A stretch of 11,561 nucleotides of DNA from Paracoccaceae bacterium (GCA_007131945.1 SLPP01000070.1:1-11561); one strand, 5' to 3'; positions 1 through 8,453 are shown, counted from the first letter of the stretch. Program-made: numbers and translations. Notes: generated by a model not told the origin, from the letters alone.

Positions 1-51
1 CCGACACGCGGATTATGATTCCGCTGCTCTAACCAACTGAGCTACTCCGCC
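1..51 (-). tRNA. tRNA-Met (anticodon CAT), 5' part only
   Basis: Read on the minus strand, the sequence starts with acceptor arm GGCGGAG, then TA and the D-arm GCTCAGTTGGTTAGAGC. An anticodon arm follows with stem GCGGA/TCCGC and loop ATCATAA, so the anticodon is CAT (plus-strand bases 15-17). The T arm and the 3' acceptor strand lie beyond the left edge. CAT tRNAs can be initiator Met, elongator Met or Ile (lysidine). The stem lacks the three G-C pairs next to the anticodon loop that mark initiator tRNA, and the overall sequence resembles alphaproteobacterial elongator Met. The Ile2 alternative cannot be fully excluded without the missing half. Confidence 0.88.
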
Positions 52-63
52 CCGGACCAGCGC

Positions 64-92
64 TAGGTAAGTGAGCAGGGCGCAGGCGTCAA
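64..92 (-). promoter_or_regulatory. Probable sigma-70-type promoter of the tRNA-Met gene
   Basis: On the minus strand a TTGACG -35 box (plus-strand 87-92) is followed by a 17-nt spacer and TACCTA (64-69) as the -10 box. The expected transcription start near 57 is a few bases before the mature tRNA 5' end at 51. The -35 box is strong and the -10 box is mediocre. Its presence argues against the selD reading frame beginning as far upstream as 71. Confidence 0.55.
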
Positions 93-178
93 GCCGGATT
101 CGCATCGTGTGCCGGTCAGCGGATCGACCCTCGCCTTTGCCGGCCGCGGTCGCTATCTGGGACGAAAACGGAGACAGG

Positions 179-2362
179 ATGCAGAGCCTTCCCGCGACGC
201 GTGACCTTGTGCTGGTGGGTGGCGGCCATGCCCATGCGCTCGTGCTGCGCGCGTTCGCGATGCGCCCTCTGCCGGGCGCGCGGTTGACGCTGATCGACCC
301 CAATCCGGTCGCGCCCTACACGGGCATGCTGCCTGGCCTGATTGCCGGTCATTACCGGCGGGCGGAACTGGAAATGGATCTCGTGCGGCTTGCCCGACAT
401 GCCGGCGCGCGGCTGATCCTCGGGCGCGCCGAGCGGCTCGACCCCGACACCGGTCACGTGGGCGTGGCCGGTCGGCCGCCGGCCGCCTTCGACGTGCTTT
501 CGCTTGATATCGGGATCACCTCGGACCTGCCGTATCTGCCCGGCTTCGCCGAATACGGCGTCGCGGCGAAGCCGCTCGGCGCTTATGCCGAACGCTGGGC
601 GGATTTCTTGCGCGCCGCGGAGGCGGGCGCGACCGTGCCCGAGATTGCCGTCATCGGCGCCGGTCTTGGCGGGGTGGAACTGGCGCTGGCCATGGCGCAC
701 CGGCTGCGCCATCTTCCCGCGCGTCGCGTCGCGCTTATCGAGCGGCGGGCGAGCCTGCTGCCAGAACTCGGCGCCCGCGCCCGCCGCCGCCTGTTGCGCC
801 ACCTCGCCGCGGCGGGGATCGAATGCCTGACCCAGGCCGAGGTCGCCGCGATCGCCGCGGACCATGTTCGCCTCGTCGACGGGCGCGCAGTGCCGGCGAC
901 GCTGACGCTCGCTGCGGCGGGAAGCCGGCCGCAGCCCTGGCTTGCGGAGACCGCGCTGCATCTGACCGGCGGCTATGTCACGGTGGACCGGACGTTGGCC
1001 TCGATCTCGCACGGGCATGTCTTCGCGGCGGGCGATTGCGCGCATCTGGCGTATGCCCCGCGGCCCAAAGCGGGGGTCTTTGCGGTGCGGGCGGCGCCGG
1101 TGCTGGCGCACAACCTGCGCGCCGCGCTGGTCGGGCTGGCGCCAAGACCCTTCCGGCCTCAGCGCGACTATCTGAAGCTCGTCTCGCTGGGTGACCGGTC
1201 GGCATTGGCGGAAAAATGGGGGCTCGCGGCTCAGGGCCCGGCGCTCTGGCGGCTGAAGGACCGGATCGACCGCCGCTTCATGCGGATGTTCCACGACCTG
1301 CCCGCCATGGCTGCGCCGGCCGTGCCGCGCCCTGCGGCGCAGGGACTGGCCGAGATCATGGGCGAGGCCACGCTCTGCGGCGGCTGCGGCGCGAAGATCG
1401 GCCCCGAAGCGCTGCGTGCCGCGCTCGCCGGCCTTCCCGGCCCGCATGCCGACCTGCGTCTTGGGGCGGGTGACGACGCCGCGTTGCTGGAAATGGGTTC
1501 AGTGCGCCAGGTGATCGCCACCGATCATCTGCGTGCCGTGACCGAGGATCCCTGGTTTATGGCCCGGATCGCCGCGGTGCATGCGCTCGGTGATATCTGG
1601 GCGATGGGCGCGGCACCGCAGGTCGCGTTGGCCAGCCTGATCCTGCCGCGGCTGTCCGACCCCCTCCAGCGGCGCACGCTGGTCGAGATCATGGCCGGCG
1701 CCGCCGAGGTCATGCAGGCGGCCGGCGCGGGCATCGCCGGCGGCCATTCGACGCTGGGGGCCGAGTTGACCGTCGGCTTCACCGTCACCGGGCTGGTCGG
1801 CGATCGGCTCCTGACCAAAGCCGGCGCGAGGCCGGGCGATGCGCTGATCCTGACCAAGCCCCTGGGCAGCGGCACGCTCTTGGCCGCGGAGATGCAGAAA
1901 CGCGCCGCGGGGCGCGACATCGCCGCGCTGTGGCCCGTCCTGACCCAGCCACAGGGCGCGGCGGCGGCCATCCTAGCGCCCGAGGCGCGGGCGATGACCG
2001 ACGTCACCGGTTTCGGGCTGGCCGGGCATCTGGACGAGATGCTGCGCGCGGGCGGGGTGGCGGCCGATCTGGACCTAGAGGCCCTGCCGCTCCTCGACGG
2101 CGCCGAGGATCTGGCGGCGGCAGGCGTGGCCTCGAGCATCGCGCCGGCGAATCGCGCCGCGCTGATCGGGCGGATCGCGGCGCCGACCGGGCCGCGGGCG
2201 GCGCTGCTTTTCGATCCGCAGACGGCGGGCGGGTTGCTGGCCGCGGTGCCCGAGGCGGCCGCCGGGCGGCTGGTTGCGGCGCTCGCCGAGGCGGGCTATC
2301 GGGCGGCGGCGATCGGCAGGATCCGGGCGGCGGACGACGGCCCGCCCCTGATGGTGCGCTGA
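179..2362 (+). CDS. selD: NADH-dehydrogenase-like FAD oxidoreductase fused to selenide, water dikinase (SelD)
   Basis: This 727-residue protein has two domains. Residues 1 to about 375 form a pyridine nucleotide-disulfide/NDH-2-like flavoprotein: an FAD-binding GGGHAH at 14-19, an NAD(P)-binding GAGLGG at 160-165 and a second FAD motif AAGDCA at 283-288. Residues from about 390 to the end are selenophosphate synthetase, which makes selenophosphate from selenide and ATP for selenocysteine and/or 2-selenouridine tRNA. Visible there are the catalytic Cys403 and Lys406 (CGAK), GDD at 431-433, GGHS at 521-524, MTDVTGFGL at 606-614 and DPQTAGG at 679-685. The catalytic position is Cys, not selenocysteine. 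The frame is open from 71, but the ATG at 179 is preferred: GGAG (170-173) lies 5 nt upstream, FAD motif spacing is normal, and a start at 71 would fall in the tRNA promoter. The fusion arrangement is known in proteobacteria. The flavoprotein half probably has a redox role linked to selenium, but its substrate is not shown by the sequence. No other selenium gene is in the window. Confidence 0.93.
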   Translation: MQSLPATRDLVLVGGGHAHALVLRAFAMRPLPGARLTLIDPNPVAPYTGMLPGLIAGHYRRAELEMDLVRLARHAGARLILGRAERLDPDTGHVGVAGRPPAAFDVLSLDIGITSDLPYLPGFAEYGVAAKPLGAYAERWADFLRAAEAGATVPEIAVIGAGLGGVELALAMAHRLRHLPARRVALIERRASLLPELGARARRRLLRHLAAAGIECLTQAEVAAIAADHVRLVDGRAVPATLTLAAAGSRPQPWLAETALHLTGGYVTVDRTLASISHGHVFAAGDCAHLAYAPRPKAGVFAVRAAPVLAHNLRAALVGLAPRPFRPQRDYLKLVSLGDRSALAEKWGLAAQGPALWRLKDRIDRRFMRMFHDLPAMAAPAVPRPAAQGLAEIMGEATLCGGCGAKIGPEALRAALAGLPGPHADLRLGAGDDAALLEMGSVRQVIATDHLRAVTEDPWFMARIAAVHALGDIWAMGAAPQVALASLILPRLSDPLQRRTLVEIMAGAAEVMQAAGAGIAGGHSTLGAELTVGFTVTGLVGDRLLTKAGARPGDALILTKPLGSGTLLAAEMQKRAAGRDIAALWPVLTQPQGAAAAILAPEARAMTDVTGFGLAGHLDEMLRAGGVAADLDLEALPLLDGAEDLAAAGVASSIAPANRAALIGRIAAPTGPRAALLFDPQTAGGLLAAVPEAAAGRLVAALAEAGYRAAAIGRIRAADDGPPLMVR

Positions 2363-2416
2363 GGAAGCGCCCAGGTCCGGCACCGAAAACCGCCCCGAAA
2401 GTGCCGCAAGGGGCCA

Positions 2417-2434
2417 TGGTCCACGCGTGGACCA
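2417..2434. repeat. 18-bp perfect palindrome downstream of selD
   Basis: TGGTCCACGCGTGGACCA reads the same on both strands with no loop. It sits 55 bp after the selD stop and about 100 bp past the end of the convergent pheA. It is not followed by a T-tract on either strand, so it is not a standard intrinsic terminator. The rest of the 170-bp gap (2363-2532) holds weaker dyads: CGGCAC/GTGCCG at 2378-2383 and 2401-2406, and AACCGG/CCGGTT at 2477-2482 and 2491-2496. There is also a T7 run at 2467-2473. A protein-binding dyad or a factor-assisted transcript 3' end for the two convergent genes are both possible. Confidence 0.6.
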
Positions 2435-2532
2435 ACGGGCAAGTAACTGAACTGATTGGGAAACGCTTTTTTTGTCAACCGGTTTTTAACCCGGTTTCGC
2501 CAGCCGCATCGTCCACCCGCGCACGCCGCGAC

Positions 2533-3366
2533 TCAGCGCCGTTCGGGCGCGGCCGGATAGGTGCCGAGGATGTTCAGCATCGAGGTGAAGTAGCGCAATT
2601 CCTCGAGCGCAAGCCGCACGTTCTCGTCCTCGGGATGGCCCTCGATATCGGAGTAGAACTGCGTCGCGGTGAACGACCCGCCAACCATGTAGCTTTCCAG
2701 CTTGGTCATGTTGACGCCATTCGTAGCGAAACCGCCCAGCGCCTTGTAGAGCGCGGCGGGGATGTTGCGCACCTGGAAGACGAAGCTGGTGATCATCCCG
2801 TTCTCGCCGCGGCGCGTCAGGTCGGGCGCGCGCGCCAATACGAGGAAGCGGGTTGTGTTGGTGCCCTGGTCCTCGATATGCCGCGCCAGCATCTCGAGCC
2901 CGTAGATCTCGGCGGCGAGATCCCCGGCGAGCGCGGCGAGCGATCGGTCGCCGAGTTCGGCAACGTGCCGGGCCGAGCCCGCGGTGTCGGCGCCGACGAC
3001 GCGGTGAATTCCGTGCTGGCGAAGGAAGCTGCGGCACTGGCCCAGAAGCATCGGGTGGCTCATCGCGCGCTCGACGTCCTCGAGCCGCGCGCCGGGCACG
3101 ACGAGCAGGTTGATATGTACCCGCACGAAGACCTCGTCGACAATGTGCAGGCCCGAGCGCGGCAGCAGGTTGTGATTGTCCGGCACGCGGCCGAAGGTCG
3201 AATTCTCGACCGGCAGCATGACGAGCTCCGCCTCGCCGTCATGCACCGCCGCGATCGCGTCCTCGAAGGTGCGGCAGGGCAGCGCCTCCATTCCCGGCCG
3301 GGCCTTGACGCAGGCCTGGTGCGAATAGGCTCCGGGCTCCCCCTGAAAGGCGATGCGCGCGGTCAT
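2533..3366 (-). CDS. pheA: Prephenate dehydratase (monofunctional PheA)
   Basis: PheA converts prephenate to phenylpyruvate with loss of water and CO2, the penultimate step of phenylalanine synthesis in the cytosol. The 277 residues match the usual length of the stand-alone enzyme; there is no chorismate mutase domain. The N-terminal start ARIAFQGEPGAYSHQA is typical. The catalytic TRF motif is at 172-174 (within NTTRFLVL). The C-terminal regulatory ACT domain covers about 193-270. Where enteric enzymes have the phenylalanine-binding ESRP, this protein reads LESYMV (223-228), so Glu and Ser are kept but Arg and Pro are replaced. The ATG at 3366 is preceded by AGGAG (plus-strand 3374-3378) at 7 nt. 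The gene is divergent from the cytochrome c gene and convergent with selD. Confidence 0.95.
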   Translation of the reverse strand: MTARIAFQGEPGAYSHQACVKARPGMEALPCRTFEDAIAAVHDGEAELVMLPVENSTFGRVPDNHNLLPRSGLHIVDEVFVRVHINLLVVPGARLEDVERAMSHPMLLGQCRSFLRQHGIHRVVGADTAGSARHVAELGDRSLAALAGDLAAEIYGLEMLARHIEDQGTNTTRFLVLARAPDLTRRGENGMITSFVFQVRNIPAALYKALGGFATNGVNMTKLESYMVGGSFTATQFYSDIEGHPEDENVRLALEELRYFTSMLNILGTYPAAPERR

Positions 3367-3385
3367 CGATGCACTCCTGTCCGAC

Positions 3386-3407
3386 GACCCGCCGCCGCAG
3401 GCGGGTC
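3386..3407 (-). promoter_or_regulatory. Inverted repeat in the pheA leader
   Basis: GACCCGCC (3386-3393) and GGCGGGTC (3400-3407) form a perfect 8-bp stem with a 6-nt loop. In the pheA message the hairpin would end 7 nt before the AGGAG ribosome-binding site. It could affect translation start, or be an operator between the divergent pheA and cytochrome genes. No T-tract follows it and I see no phenylalanine-rich leader peptide upstream, so classical attenuation is not supported. Confidence 0.4.
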
Positions 3408-3429
3408 ATTCCGCCGCGCTAACTACCGC

Positions 3430-3459
3430 TTGAACTCGGCAAGGGGAAGCGGATAGATA
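3430..3459 (+). promoter_or_regulatory. Possible promoter of the cytochrome c gene
   Basis: TTGAAC (3430-3435) is followed after 18 nt by TAGATA (3454-3459), about 33 nt before the cytochrome ATG. Each box is only a partial match to consensus. This is the best sigma-70-like pair I see in the 126-bp divergent spacer, and the call is tentative. Confidence 0.3.
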
Positions 3460-3492
3460 GGCGCGGATTCAGGGCTGGCGACGGGAAACGAC

Positions 3493-4002
3493 ATGTTCGA
3501 TACCATGGTGATCACCAAGGCACTGGCGGGCGTTCTTTCGGCGCTGCTCATCTTCCTTCTGGGCAAGTGGCTCGCCGATACGATCTACCTGCCCTATGGC
3601 CCGGCGCCGGTCGCCATCCTGATCGACATCGGCGACGAGGATGTCGCCGACGACGAACCCGTCGAGGATGTCGATATCGAGGCGCTGTTCGCCGAAGCCA
3701 GCGCCGATGCCGGCGAGGGGCTCTGGCGGCAATGCCGCGCCTGCCACGTGATGGACGAGGGCGTGCACGGCGTCGGCCCGTCGCTGCACGGCATCCTCGG
3801 GCGCGATATCGAGGCGATCGACGGCTTCAACTATTCCGGCGCGCTGACCCAGCTTGGCGAAGTCTGGACGCTCGAGGCGCTCGATGCCTTCATCGCGAAC
3901 CCGCGCGGCGCCGCACCCGGCACGACCATGGGCTATGCCGGCATGCGCAACCTGCAGGACCGGTTGAACCTCATCGCCTGGATGGAGCGCGAGAGCCAGT
4001 AG
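3493..4002 (+). CDS. Membrane-anchored monohaem cytochrome c (CycM/c552-like)
   Basis: This 169-residue class I cytochrome c has an uncleaved N-terminal anchor helix at about 8-28. An acidic, proline-containing linker follows (about 43-75, many Asp and Glu), then the haem domain. The haem attachment site CRACH is at 81-85, with His85 the proximal ligand. Met146 in GTTMGYAG is the likely sixth ligand. GVGPSLHG (93-100) and the C-terminal helix with IAWM are typical of the fold. By family knowledge such tethered cytochromes carry electrons between the bc1 complex and terminal oxidases on the periplasmic face of the inner membrane; a role here is inferred. The ATG at 3493 has a weak upstream GGGA (3483-3486). 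The gene appears monocistronic, ending at a strong terminator. The name cycM is likely but not certain. Confidence 0.9.
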   Translation: MFDTMVITKALAGVLSALLIFLLGKWLADTIYLPYGPAPVAILIDIGDEDVADDEPVEDVDIEALFAEASADAGEGLWRQCRACHVMDEGVHGVGPSLHGILGRDIEAIDGFNYSGALTQLGEVWTLEALDAFIANPRGAAPGTTMGYAGMRNLQDRLNLIAWMERESQ

Positions 4003-4026
4003 TTGCCGCCTCGGCAGGGTTTGTGC

Positions 4027-4053
4027 GGGGTCACCGGCTCGGTGGCCCCTTTT
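4027..4053 (+). terminator. Rho-independent terminator after the cytochrome c gene
   Basis: GGGGTCACCG (4027-4036), loop GCT, and CGGTGGCCCC (4040-4049) form a 10-bp stem with one G-U pair. TTTT (4050-4053) follows directly. It lies 25 bp past the cytochrome stop and separates that gene from the yej operon, so yejABEF should have its own promoter in 4054-4181. Confidence 0.88.
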
Positions 4054-4181
4054 CGTTCGCGACGCGGGGGTCACGGGATTATCCCCGCGCCTCACGCAAT
4101 CGCCACTTGAACCCCCGGCGGCGCTGGACTTAGCTGGGCGCGACCTAGGTGAACACCATTCCCTTGCCGCAGGACTGCCCG

Positions 4182-6143
4182 ATGCAACCGATCTTTCGTG
4201 CCCGCGCCGCGTGCCAGACCCGGATGAACAGGACCGTCTGGCACATGCTCGCCACCGGCGCGTCGCTGGTCCTCCTCCTCGCGCTCGCGACCGCCGCGCG
4301 GGCGACAGAGGTGACCGAAGCGCCCGAGGCGGAGGAACGCATCGTCGCGCATGGCTATTCCTTCTATGGTGATCTCAGCTATCCGCCGGATTTCGAGCAT
4401 TTCCGCTACGTGAATCCCGATGCCCCGCGCGGCGGCGAGATCTCGGTCTGGGCGCCGGGCACCTTCGATTCGATGAACCCCTATACCCGCCGCGGCCGCG
4501 CCGGGCGGTTCTCCTGGTCGCTTTACGAAAGCCTTCTCGAAAGCTCGGGCCCGTTCGGCGAAAGCGCGCCGGCGGATGTCTACGGCGAATATTACGGGCT
4601 TCTCGCCCATACCGTCGAATACCCGCCCTCGAAGGACTGGGTGATCTTCCACATGCGCCCCGAGGCGCGGTTCTCCGACGGCACGCCGGTGACCGCGCAT
4701 GACGTGGTCTTCACCCACAACCTGTTCCTGGAACAGGGCCTGCCATCCTATGCCGAGGCGGTGGGCTTCCGCGTGATCAATGCCGAGGCGCTCGACGACC
4801 ACACGGTGCGCTACACCTTCCGCGAGGGGATCTCGCGCCGCTCGCTGATCGACCAGGTCGGCGCAACGCCGGTCTTCTCGCGCGCCTGGTTCGAGGCGAC
4901 GGGCGCGCGCCTCGATGAATCGCGGCTCGAGACCTCGCCGGGCTCTGGCCCCTACGTGCTCGACAGCTTCGAGATCAATCGCCGCATCACCTATCGGCGC
5001 AATCCCGACTACTGGGGCTGGCATCTGCCCAACAACCAGGGGCGGCACAATTTCGACGTCGTGCGCGTGGAATATTTCGCCGACGACACCGCCGCCTTCG
5101 AGGCGTTCAAGACCGGCGAATACACCTTCCGGCAGGAAGGCAATTCGCGGCAATGGGCGGTGGGTTACGACTTCCCGGCCGTGGCACGGGGCCATGTCGT
5201 GCGCGCCGAGATCCCCGACGGCACGCCGCCGCCGGCGACCGGCTTCGTCTTCAACCTGGCGCGCCCGATGTTCCAGGACCCCCGCGTGCGGGAGGCGATC
5301 TCGCTCGCCTTCAACTTCGAATGGACCAACCAGGCGCTCCAGCACGGGCTGATGTCGCAGCGACATTCCTTCAGCCAGGGCACGCGGCTCGAGGCGCAGG
5401 GCCTGCCCGAGGGGGCGGAGCTTGGGCTTTTCGAGAGCCTCGACGCGCCCGTCGCCGAGGGGATCCTGACCGAGCCGGTGGTCAGGGCGCACGAATCCTC
5501 GGCCGACCGACTGCAGGACCGGCGCAACCTGCGCCGCGCGAACCGGCTGCTGGAGGAAGCCGGCTGGGTCGTCGGCGCCGACGGGCGCCGGCGCAACGAG
5601 GCGGGCGAGGCCATGCGGATCACGCTGCCCTTCTCCTCGGCCTCGTCCTCGACGCTGGAATCGATCATCGAGACCCTGGTCCAGAACATGCAGGCGATGG
5701 GCATCGACGCCCGCTCGCAGAAGATCGACCCGGCGCAGTACACGCTGCGCACGCGCGATCGCGACTACGACATGGTCTTCGACCAGTACATCTCGTTCAT
5801 GGATGTGGGCACCGGGCTGCTGCAGCGGTTCGGCTGCGAGGCCAGGGACGACGTGTTCAACCCCGCCGGCCTGTGCAGCCCGCTGGTCGACGAGGTGATC
5901 CACCGGGCGCTGATGGCTCCGGGCCCCGAGGAGCGCGACGTGGCGCTGCGCGCGCTCGACCGCGTCCTGCGCTGGGAGCGGTTCATGATCCCGGTCTGGT
6001 ACAACCCGAACAACTGGGTCGCCTACTGGGACATCTTTGACCATCCCGAGGAACTGCCCGAATTCGCCATCGGGGCGCTCGATTTCTGGTGGTTCGACAC
6101 CGAGCGCCACCAGGCCCTGCGCGCCGCGGGCGCGCTGCGGTAG
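4182..6143 (+). CDS. yejA: YejA-type oligopeptide ABC transporter substrate-binding protein
   Basis: This is a periplasmic family 5 solute-binding protein that captures peptides for the YejBEF importer. It has 653 residues from this start. The hydrophobic core of a signal peptide is at about 26-39, with likely cleavage after ARA at residue 41, and the whole mature protein resembles enterobacterial YejA (604 residues). Recognisable stretches include YVNPDAPRGGEI (76-87), an SPGSGPYVLDSF-like core, and the end segment RALDRVLRWERFMIPVWYNP. The start is uncertain. The ATG at 4182 has AGGA (4171-4174) at 7 nt and is chosen. A GTG at 4149 is in frame with no ribosome-binding site. The ATG at 4224 gives the neatest signal peptide but also lacks one. 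It is the first gene of the operon. A weak TTGAAC (4107-4112) might be part of its promoter. Confidence 0.93.
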   Translation: MQPIFRARAACQTRMNRTVWHMLATGASLVLLLALATAARATEVTEAPEAEERIVAHGYSFYGDLSYPPDFEHFRYVNPDAPRGGEISVWAPGTFDSMNPYTRRGRAGRFSWSLYESLLESSGPFGESAPADVYGEYYGLLAHTVEYPPSKDWVIFHMRPEARFSDGTPVTAHDVVFTHNLFLEQGLPSYAEAVGFRVINAEALDDHTVRYTFREGISRRSLIDQVGATPVFSRAWFEATGARLDESRLETSPGSGPYVLDSFEINRRITYRRNPDYWGWHLPNNQGRHNFDVVRVEYFADDTAAFEAFKTGEYTFRQEGNSRQWAVGYDFPAVARGHVVRAEIPDGTPPPATGFVFNLARPMFQDPRVREAISLAFNFEWTNQALQHGLMSQRHSFSQGTRLEAQGLPEGAELGLFESLDAPVAEGILTEPVVRAHESSADRLQDRRNLRRANRLLEEAGWVVGADGRRRNEAGEAMRITLPFSSASSSTLESIIETLVQNMQAMGIDARSQKIDPAQYTLRTRDRDYDMVFDQYISFMDVGTGLLQRFGCEARDDVFNPAGLCSPLVDEVIHRALMAPGPEERDVALRALDRVLRWERFMIPVWYNPNNWVAYWDIFDHPEELPEFAIGALDFWWFDTERHQALRAAGALR

Positions 6144-6149
6144 GGCGTC

Positions 6150-7241
6150 ATGGGCGCCTATATCCTCCGACGGCTGCTGCTGGTCATCCCCACGCTTCTG
6201 GGGGTGATGGTGATCAATTTCACGCTGGTGCAGTTCGTCCCCGGCGGCCCGATCGAGCAGGTGATCGCGCAGATGGAAGGCGCCGGCGACGTCTTCGGCG
6301 GCTTCGCCGGGACCGGCGAGGATGCCGGCCGCACGATCGGTGCGAGCGAGGAGCGCTATATCGGCGCCCGCGGCCTGCCGCCCGAGTTCATCGCCCAGCT
6401 CGAGCGCGAATTCGGCTTCGACAAGCCGCCGGTCGAACGCTTCCTGACCATGATGTGGAACTACCTCCGCTTCGATTTCGGTGAGAGCTACTTCCGCTCG
6501 ATCTCGGTCATCGACCTGATCATCGAGAAGATGCCGGTCTCGATCTCGCTCGGCCTCTGGTCGACGCTGATCGCCTACCTGATCTCGATCCCGCTGGGCA
6601 TCCGCAAGGCGGTGCGCGACGGCACGCCCTTCGACACCTGGACCTCGGGCGTGATCATCGTCGGCTACGCGATCCCGGGCTTTCTCTTCGCGATCCTGCT
6701 TCTGGTGCTGTTCGCCGGCGGCTCCTACTGGCAGATCTTCCCCGCCCGCGGGCTGACCTCCGAAGCCGAGATCTGGGACCAGCTGTCGATCCCCGGCAAG
6801 ATCCTCGACTATTTCTGGCACATCACCCTGCCGGTGATCGCGCTGACCATCTCGAGCTTCGCGACGCTCACGCTGCTCACCAAGAACAGCTTCCTCGACG
6901 AGTTGCGCAAGCAATACGTGATGACCGCCCGGGCGAAGGGCCAAGTCGAGCGCAAGGTGCTCTACGGCCATGTCTTCCGCAACGCCATGCTGATCGTCGT
7001 CGCTGGCTTCCCGGCAGTGTTCATCGGCGCCTTCTTCGGCGGCTCGCTGATCATCGAGACGATCTTCTCGCTAGACGGGCTGGGGCGGCTCTTCTTCGAG
7101 GCGGCGGTGGCGCGCGACTATCCGGTGATCTTCGGCACGCTCTTCATGTTCACGCTTCTTGGCCTGATCGTCGGCATCATCTCGGACCTGATGTATGTCT
7201 GGATCGATCCGCGCATCGACTTCGAGACGCGGGAGACGTGA
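6150..7241 (+). CDS. yejB: YejB-type peptide ABC transporter permease
   Basis: This is one of the two inner-membrane channel subunits of the Yej peptide importer (BPD_transp_1 family). The 363 residues almost equal E. coli YejB (364). The start [23 protein letters not shown] is an N-terminal membrane helix (about 8-30). A periplasmic loop (about 31-130) precedes the core helices. The EAA-type cytoplasmic loop that docks onto the ATPase is at about 249-277 ([14 protein letters not shown]). The C-terminal helix ends in WIDPRIDFE, a YejB hallmark. The ATG lies 6 bp after the yejA stop with only a short AGGG ahead of it, so translation is probably coupled to yejA. Confidence 0.96.
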   Translation: MGAYILRRLLLVIPTLLGVMVINFTLVQFVPGGPIEQVIAQMEGAGDVFGGFAGTGEDAGRTIGASEERYIGARGLPPEFIAQLEREFGFDKPPVERFLTMMWNYLRFDFGESYFRSISVIDLIIEKMPVSISLGLWSTLIAYLISIPLGIRKAVRDGTPFDTWTSGVIIVGYAIPGFLFAILLLVLFAGGSYWQIFPARGLTSEAEIWDQLSIPGKILDYFWHITLPVIALTISSFATLTLLTKNSFLDELRKQYVMTARAKGQVERKVLYGHVFRNAMLIVVAGFPAVFIGAFFGGSLIIETIFSLDGLGRLFFEAAVARDYPVIFGTLFMFTLLGLIVGIISDLMYVWIDPRIDFETRET

Positions 7242-7245
7242 GGCG

Positions 7246-8453
7246 ATGAACGAACTGCCGCCCCTCCACGCCCGCCAGTCGGACCCGGCCGGACCCGGCG
7301 AGGCCGCCCGGATCGCCGTCTCCGAGCTTCCGAAGCCCGGTCGCCGGGCATGGCTGTCGCCGCTGAACCAGCGCCGCTGGCGCAACTTCAAGTCGAACCG
7401 GCGCGCCTACTGGTCGCTGGTCATCTTCGGCCTGCTCTATTTCGTCTCGCTCTTCGCCGAGTTCCTGGCGAACGACCGGCCGATCGTCATCAACTTCCGG
7501 GGCGAACTGCACTTCCCGATCTTCCAATTCTACCCCGAGACCGCCTTTGGCGGCGAGTTCCGCACCGAGGCAGTCTACCGCTCGCCCTACGTGCAGTGCC
7601 TGATCCGCACCGGCGGCGCCGAACTCTGCCTCGACTATCCCGAGGAAGCGCTGGCCGAGGCCGAGGCGCAGGGCACGGTCGAGGGCGAGCCGATCGTTTC
7701 AGGCTGGATGATCTGGCCGCCGATCCGGTCGAGCTACAACACGGTCAACGACCTCGGCGGCCCGGCGCCCTCGCCGCCGGATTCGCGCCACTGGCTGGGC
7801 ACCGACGACACCGCCCGCGACGTCACCGCGCGGATCATCTACGGCTTCCGCCTCTCGGTCACCTTCGCCCTCGTCGTCGTCGTCGCCGCCTCGCTGATCG
7901 GCATCGCCTCGGGGGCGGTGCAGGGTTTCTTCGGCGGGCTTCTGGACCTCTTCTTCCAGCGGCTGATCGAGATCTGGTCCTCGATCCCGTCGCTCTATGT
8001 CATCATCATCGTCGCGGCCATCATACCGATGAATTTCTGGTTGCTCGCCTTCCTCATGGTGCTGTTCAGTTGGACCGCGCTGGTCGGCGTCGTCCGCGCC
8101 GAATTCCTGCGCGCGCGCAATTTCGAATACGTGCGCGCCGCCCGCGCGCTGGGCGTGTCGAACCTGCGCATCATGTTCCGCCATGTACTGCCCAACGCCA
8201 TGGTCGCGACCCTGACGCTCCTGCCCTTCATCGTCACCGGCGCCATCGGGGCGCTGGCGACGCTCGACTTCCTCGGCTTCGGGATGCCGGCCTCGGCGCC
8301 CTCGCTGGGCGAACTCACGCTTCAGGCCAAGCGGCATCTGCAGGCGACCTGGCTCGGCTTCTCGGCCTTCTTCACCTTCGCCATCATGCTCAGCCTGCTG
8401 GTCTTCATCTTCGAGGGCGTGCGCGACGCCTTCGACCCCCGAAAGACCTTCAG

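Noticed and set aside
71..178. Upstream extension of the selD frame to a start at 71
   Set aside because: The extra 36 residues lack similarity to the family, overlap the tRNA-Met promoter, and the ATG at 179 has a proper ribosome-binding site.
116..1447. Long minus-strand open frame opposite selD
   Set aside because: Arg/Gln/His-rich composition typical of an antisense shadow in GC-rich DNA; the plus strand encodes a clear protein family here.
2457..2479. Minus-strand TTGACA with a 17-nt spacer in the selD-pheA gap
   Set aside because: The -35 is perfect but the would-be -10 (TCAGTT) is poor and it would transcribe antisense into selD with no gene ahead; not listed as a promoter.
4107..4135. 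TTGAAC / TTAGCT pair before yejA
   Set aside because: A promoter is expected here because a terminator lies upstream, but the -10 box matches too weakly to call.
4092..6971. Very long (959-codon) minus-strand open frame opposite yejA and yejB
   Set aside because: It is low-complexity (Arg, Asp, His, Val rich) and spans two well-supported plus-strand genes; no motif of its own is visible.
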